47,514 bases of DNA from Amphimedon queenslandica. Lineage: Eukaryota; Porifera; Demospongiae; Haplosclerida; Niphatidae. The first letter of the stretch is position 1. The number at the start of each line of letters is the position of its first letter. Under the pieces are notes generated by a model, which was not told the DNA's origin, made no database searches, and saw only the letters and a list, made by a program, of their open reading frames with translations. Where the stretch lies: positions 87,918-135,431 of the forward strand of contig NW_003546443.1 of the NCBI RefSeq assembly GCF_000090795.2, read 5' to 3'. Of the stretch, positions 43,903-47,514 are shown in pieces. A program made the position numbers and the translations under genes.

Positions 43903-46812
43903 ATGGTGGATAGAGTGAAAGAGTCCATGGAGGCGAAGCAGAGGATTGGGACGAAGAAGGACGAAAGTACCAATGTACCCATTTCATGGTCACTAGCACC
44001 GTCACCATCAATACACTCGCCATGCTCATCACCTCCCGTCGCTCCGTTCGGAGTTGAAGACTGCTCTGAAGAAATAGATCTATGTATAATTGAAGAAACT
44101 ATATTAACGTGTGCAGTTTGCCAGGATACTTATTCAAATCCTAGGATATTGCCTTGTCTTCACAGCTTCTGTAAAGGATGTTTGTCGAAGTTGGCATCAA
44201 TATCTACTTCCGTTAAGTGTCCGTTGTGTCGAAATGAGCATACCCTCTCTCCTAAAGGAATAGACGAGTTACTACCTAACACACAATTAGCTCGTAAAGT
44301 AGAAACATTATCAATGACCACAGAGATATCAAAATGTGATCAATGTGAAACAGCAAATGTTGTAAGTTTTTGTTCTAAATGTGAAAGTTACCTCTGTGAA
44401 TCTTGTGATGGAGCGCATAAAAAAATGTTGGTTTTTAAAAGTCATGTGCTGGTACTCCCAAAATTAGCAAAAAAGAACCCTAAAGTGAAGAGTTTCATGT
44501 GTCCCAAGCATACCTCAGAAGCACTTTCAGTTTACTGTATTAACTGTAAGAGTGTCATTTGTCGTGATTGTGGTTTGTATGATCACAATGGACACAAGTT
44601 TAAACCAGCTGTGGAAGCCTCAGATGAAATCAGAAAATCCTTAGTATCAAATTCTAAGCAACTTACAACTAAGCTCAAAACATTTCATTCCCATTTTGAG
44701 GAGATTGGCAAAGTTGAAAAACATGTTACGGTTTATCCTGACACAATGAAAAGTTTCATCATGTCTCAATTTGAAGAACTGCACAAGCTCTTAGATAAAC
44801 GTAAAGAAGCACTCCTGCAGCAAGTTGATACACAGTACAATGGCTTCTCTAAGACACTGTGGGTTGAGAAAGATATCATTGAAACAGGTATTTGCAAGCT
44901 AGAGGCTGGAATCAAACTTGCTCAACAACTTGCCAAGAGTGATGACAAACTGGAAGTGGCTGTGTTGGGTACTAAAGCTCTTAAATCAATGGAACAAGTG
45001 ACAGAAACGTTATCTTGGGATCCAAAGAACATTGAAAATATCAGTCCCTTAGCATATGCTGCACAAGAAGGAGGGGATGCTGATAAAGGTTATATTGAAG
45101 GAATTGGAGCAGTCAAAAATATTGAAATTGTCATAACAGATGGCAATTACATGCACATGTATACAATACCGTATCCTCAACCTGAACCTTGCAACAATTA
45201 TTTTCAGAGAAATGGAAATTACTGCGTTGAAATTGAAATTAAAGCTGATCACCATTTCAAGATAGTTTTTCCACAGATGAGTTTACTGTGTAGTTGTAAG
45301 AGAGGAAATGATACCGTATCATGCACTACAGAGCATAAGTCGGATAAATGGAAGGTCACGTTTCAGACTGAATATGCTGGGAGCTACACTATAGAGGCTG
45401 TTTTAAAAGTAAATGGTAAAAATTGCTGCAAAAAGTTAAAAAATATTGAATTCCCTTATGAGTCCATACCTACCATTCAGGCTGTAAATTCCAGCACATT
45501 TTCAGTTGATCCACCTAGCCTGGCTCCACAGCCTATAAATACTACTGGGATTAGTCTGCACAATCCACATTACAGTTCAATCTCAAAGCCAAACACTTTT
45601 TCAGCAGTTCCTACATCATTTCAACAGCCTACCATACCATGTGCTAACAAAGCGTTTGACTTAATGCCAGCAGAGCCTAGTTCCAGCCCGCCCCGTTGCC
45701 TACCTGCAGTTGAGCCTAGTCCCAGCTTGTCCCCTCCCTTACCTGTTGTATATGGCATAGCTTCTGAGCCTAGTTCCAGCCCGCCCCGTTACTTACCTGC
45801 AGTTGAGCCTAGTCCCAGCCCACCCCGTTGCTTACCTGTTGTATATGGCATAGCTTCTGAGCCTAGTTCCAGCCCACCCCATTGCTTACCTGCAGTTGAG
45901 CCTAGTCCCAGCTTGTCCCCTCCCTTACCTGTTGTATATGGCATAGCTTCTGAGCCTAGTTCCAGCCCGCCCCGTTGCTTACCTGCAGTTGAGCCTAGTC
46001 CCAGCTTGCCCCCTCCCTTACCTGTTGTATATGGCATAGCTTCTGAGCCTAGTTCCAGCCCGCCCCGTTGCCTACCTGCAGTTGAGCCTAGTCCCAGCTT
46101 GTCCCCTCCCTTACCTGTTGTATATGGCATAGCTTCTGAGCCTAGTTCCAGCCCACCGCGTTACTTACCTGCAGTTGAGCCTAGTTCCAGCCCACCCCGT
46201 TGCTTACCTGCAGTTGAGCCTAGTTCCAGCCCACCCCATTGCTTACCTGCAGTTGAGCCTAGTCCCAGCTTGTCCCCTCCCTTACCTGTTGTATATGGCA
46301 TAGCTTCTGAGCCTAGTTCCAGCCCACCCCGTTACTTACCTGCAGTTGAGCCTAGTTCCAGCCCACCCCGTTGCTTACCTGCAGTTGAGCCTAGTCCCAG
46401 CTTGCCCCCTCTCTTACCTGTTGTATATGGCATAGCTTCTGAGCCTAGTTCCAGCCCACCCCGTTGCTTACCTGCAGTTGAGCCTAGTCCCAGCTCGCCC
46501 CCTCCCTTACCTGTTGTATATGGCATAGCTTCTGAGCCTAGTTCCAGCCCACCCCGTTACTTACCTGCAGTTGAGCCTAGTTCCAGCCCACCCCGTTACT
46601 TACCTGCAGTTGAGCCTAGTCCCAGCCTGCCTCATCCCTTACCTGCAGAGTCTAAAACTATAGCTACTACTTTCAAAATATATGATGTGCAAGAGAAAAA
46701 AAACGAAAAAAGGAGTAATGTTCATATGAAATCAGTTGCTGACACTCAACCTCTTCGTTGGCCACTATACAATACAGAAAAGAAAAAAAAGGGGAAATTT
46801 CGATGGTCATGA
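43903..46812 (+). CDS. RING/B-box/coiled-coil protein, copy 4, with long proline-rich repeat tail
   Basis: An intact frame of 969 residues. After a Ser/Pro-rich leader come the RING (about 68-110, CAVCQDTYSNPRILPCLHSF), two B-boxes, coiled coil and the filamin-like domain (WKVTFQTEYAGSYTIEAVL, about residue 480-500). From about residue 590 to 915 there is a tandem repeat of a 31-residue unit, EPSSSPPxxLPAV followed by EPSPSLSPPLPVVYGIAS, with eight VVYGIAS segments and several half units. The end is basic (EKKNEKRS, EKKKKGKFRWS). The core is close to copies 1-3; only this copy has the repeat tail. Such proline-rich repeats commonly bind SH3 or WW domains, and the Tyr in VVYGIAS could be a phosphorylation site; both are speculation. 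Confidence 0.88.
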   Translation: MVDRVKESMEAKQRIGTKKDESTNVPISWSLAPSPSIHSPCSSPPVAPFGVEDCSEEIDLCIIEETILTCAVCQDTYSNPRILPCLHSFCKGCLSKLASISTSVKCPLCRNEHTLSPKGIDELLPNTQLARKVETLSMTTEISKCDQCETANVVSFCSKCESYLCESCDGAHKKMLVFKSHVLVLPKLAKKNPKVKSFMCPKHTSEALSVYCINCKSVICRDCGLYDHNGHKFKPAVEASDEIRKSLVSNSKQLTTKLKTFHSHFEEIGKVEKHVTVYPDTMKSFIMSQFEELHKLLDKRKEALLQQVDTQYNGFSKTLWVEKDIIETGICKLEAGIKLAQQLAKSDDKLEVAVLGTKALKSMEQVTETLSWDPKNIENISPLAYAAQEGGDADKGYIEGIGAVKNIEIVITDGNYMHMYTIPYPQPEPCNNYFQRNGNYCVEIEIKADHHFKIVFPQMSLLCSCKRGNDTVSCTTEHKSDKWKVTFQTEYAGSYTIEAVLKVNGKNCCKKLKNIEFPYESIPTIQAVNSSTFSVDPPSLAPQPINTTGISLHNPHYSSISKPNTFSAVPTSFQQPTIPCANKAFDLMPAEPSSSPPRCLPAVEPSPSLSPPLPVVYGIASEPSSSPPRYLPAVEPSPSPPRCLPVVYGIASEPSSSPPHCLPAVEPSPSLSPPLPVVYGIASEPSSSPPRCLPAVEPSPSLPPPLPVVYGIASEPSSSPPRCLPAVEPSPSLSPPLPVVYGIASEPSSSPPRYLPAVEPSSSPPRCLPAVEPSSSPPHCLPAVEPSPSLSPPLPVVYGIASEPSSSPPRYLPAVEPSSSPPRCLPAVEPSPSLPPLLPVVYGIASEPSSSPPRCLPAVEPSPSSPPPLPVVYGIASEPSSSPPRYLPAVEPSSSPPRYLPAVEPSPSLPHPLPAESKTIATTFKIYDVQEKKNEKRSNVHMKSVADTQPLRWPLYNTEKKKKGKFRWS
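45673..46646 (+). repeat. Coding minisatellite, 93-bp unit
   Basis: In-frame tandem repeat of 'gagcctagttccagcccacc' and 'gagcctagtcccagcttgtc' half units, with 'gttgtatatggcatagcttc' closing each full unit. Eight closing segments are present. Full units are 93 bp (31 codons); some contain one or two extra 39-bp half units. High similarity between units implies recent expansion and probable length variation. Confidence 0.9.
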
Positions 46813-47210
46813 TTTGAGACTAAGGATATTAGAACTACTCTCTACTTTTAATCTTTTATACTATACTAATTATTTATTATTAAAATTATTTGTTAATTTT
46901 GAAGATGGCTCTCCCTCCTCCTCTTCCTTCTTGTCTCTTCTCTTCATTCCTGGCATACCAGAGAAGCCCGTGGGCCGAGGAGGAGTGTAAGGACTGCAAA
47001 TACTAACAGCAATTTAGTTATACCGAGAAAGAAAGAGCGAGTAAGAGAGAGAAATTTATACCAAGCAAGACCCCTCGCCTATTTCTCGTTTATTATTATA
47101 GTTGGAGATAGAGAGAGGACTTTGTTAGACTCTATCAACAGAGTGCCTACTGTCTAAGTCTTCTCTTTTTATAAGACTGAGAAGAGAAGGAGACACAAAC
47201 TGGATTCAAG
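46813..47210. other. Spacer and 5' UTR of the right-edge gene
   Basis: It contains a 34-codon frame from the ATG at 46905 (MALPPPLPSCLFSSFLAYQR) ending near 47009, with a possible donor (GAGTGTAAGG) at about 46988. This might be an upstream exon or upstream ORF, but nothing links it to the next gene. Purine-rich (aga/gag) tracts at 47026-47200 look like 5' UTR. Confidence 0.35.
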
Positions 47211-47417
47211 ATGAACGTGTGGCGTGTTATGAACAAGAGGAAGAAGCAAGAAAAGAGGAAACATGCGTCTGTTAGTTCTGTCCCTGATTCCTTTAGTGTG
47301 CCTAGTGCATCAGGGAGCTCTGTCTCCAGTTCACAGTCAAGTACAGGACTACATACTGGAGGAATAACTACTGGAGGAGCTACTGGACTGTATCACCATA
47401 ATGCACCTAATAGCACT
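47211..47417 (+). CDS. First coding exon of an unidentified gene, cut by the window end
   Basis: From caagATGAACGTG the frame runs 69 codons to a good donor (CACT|GTAAGG at 47418), after which the sequence becomes a CT-rich intron to the window edge. The peptide starts MNVWRVMNKRKKQEKRKHAS, a strongly basic head, and continues with a low-complexity Ser/Gly/Thr stretch (SASGSSVSSSQSSTG, TGGITTGGATG). Codon composition and splice site support a real gene. I do not recognise the family; the basic N-terminus suggests a cytoplasmic or nuclear protein without a signal peptide. Confidence 0.6.
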
Positions 47418-47514
47418 GTAAGGAGCTTTTCTTTTCTCTCTCTGTCTCTTCCCCCCCCTCTCTCTCTTTTTTCCTTCTCCATCATTCTATCTTCATTCCT
47501 CTCTCTCCCTCTCT

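Noticed and set aside
45789-46526. Minus-strand Gly-rich frames with 'AMPYTTGK' repeats
   Set aside because: Antisense shadow of the proline-rich coding repeat of copy 4.
46905-47009. 34-codon frame with good ATG context and an internal donor-like site
   Set aside because: Too short and not connectable in frame to the gene at 47211 from this sequence alone.

Overview
The window looks like nuclear DNA of a sponge, most likely a demosponge such as Amphimedon. It has short AT-rich introns with GT-AG borders, animal gene families (sorting nexin, SDHB, RING/B-box proteins, rhodopsin-type 7TM receptors) and large tandem families. The organism call is inference; no search was run. Assembly gaps lie at 20505-20514 and 35003-35698.

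Layout. 1-580 (minus) is the 5' part of a PHD-finger ORF1 of a non-LTR retrotransposon. 955-19390 (plus) is a complete 11-exon PX-BAR sorting nexin of the SNX7/SNX30 type. Its 13.3-kb intron 5 (3886-17175) carries six intact single-exon 7TM receptor genes on the opposite strand, plus two receptor fragments. The receptor array continues beyond the sorting nexin to 33401. In total I count ten full-length receptor frames, one frame with a single nonsense codon, and four fragments, all on the minus strand. Inside the array lie an intact type I membrane protein gene (21845-22543, plus), an uncertain cysteine-rich secreted gene (about 28404-29119, minus) and decayed copies of SDHB pieces.

33937-36720 (minus) is the SDHB gene, reconstructed from six complete exons and part of a seventh that runs into the 696-base gap; the exon or exons for the [2Fe-2S] loop must lie in the gap. 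SDHB is divergently paired, 141 bp apart, with the first of a plus-strand cluster of RING-B-box-B-box-coiled-coil genes ending in a filamin-like beta domain (36862, 38715, 42072 and 43903, plus a headless pseudogene at about 40374-41485). The last has a long proline-rich tail of repeats. A new gene starts at 47211 and runs off the right edge.

The two tandem families dominate. The receptors keep an almost invariant N-terminus and third intracellular region, and vary in TM2-TM3, the second extracellular loop and TM6-TM7. They share a short upstream element at a nearly fixed distance (about 47-72 bp) from the start codon. The RING/B-box genes share long near-identical coiled-coil blocks. Both families show frameshifts, nonsense codons, hybrid genes and mobile-element insertions, as expected of rapidly turning-over tandem arrays.
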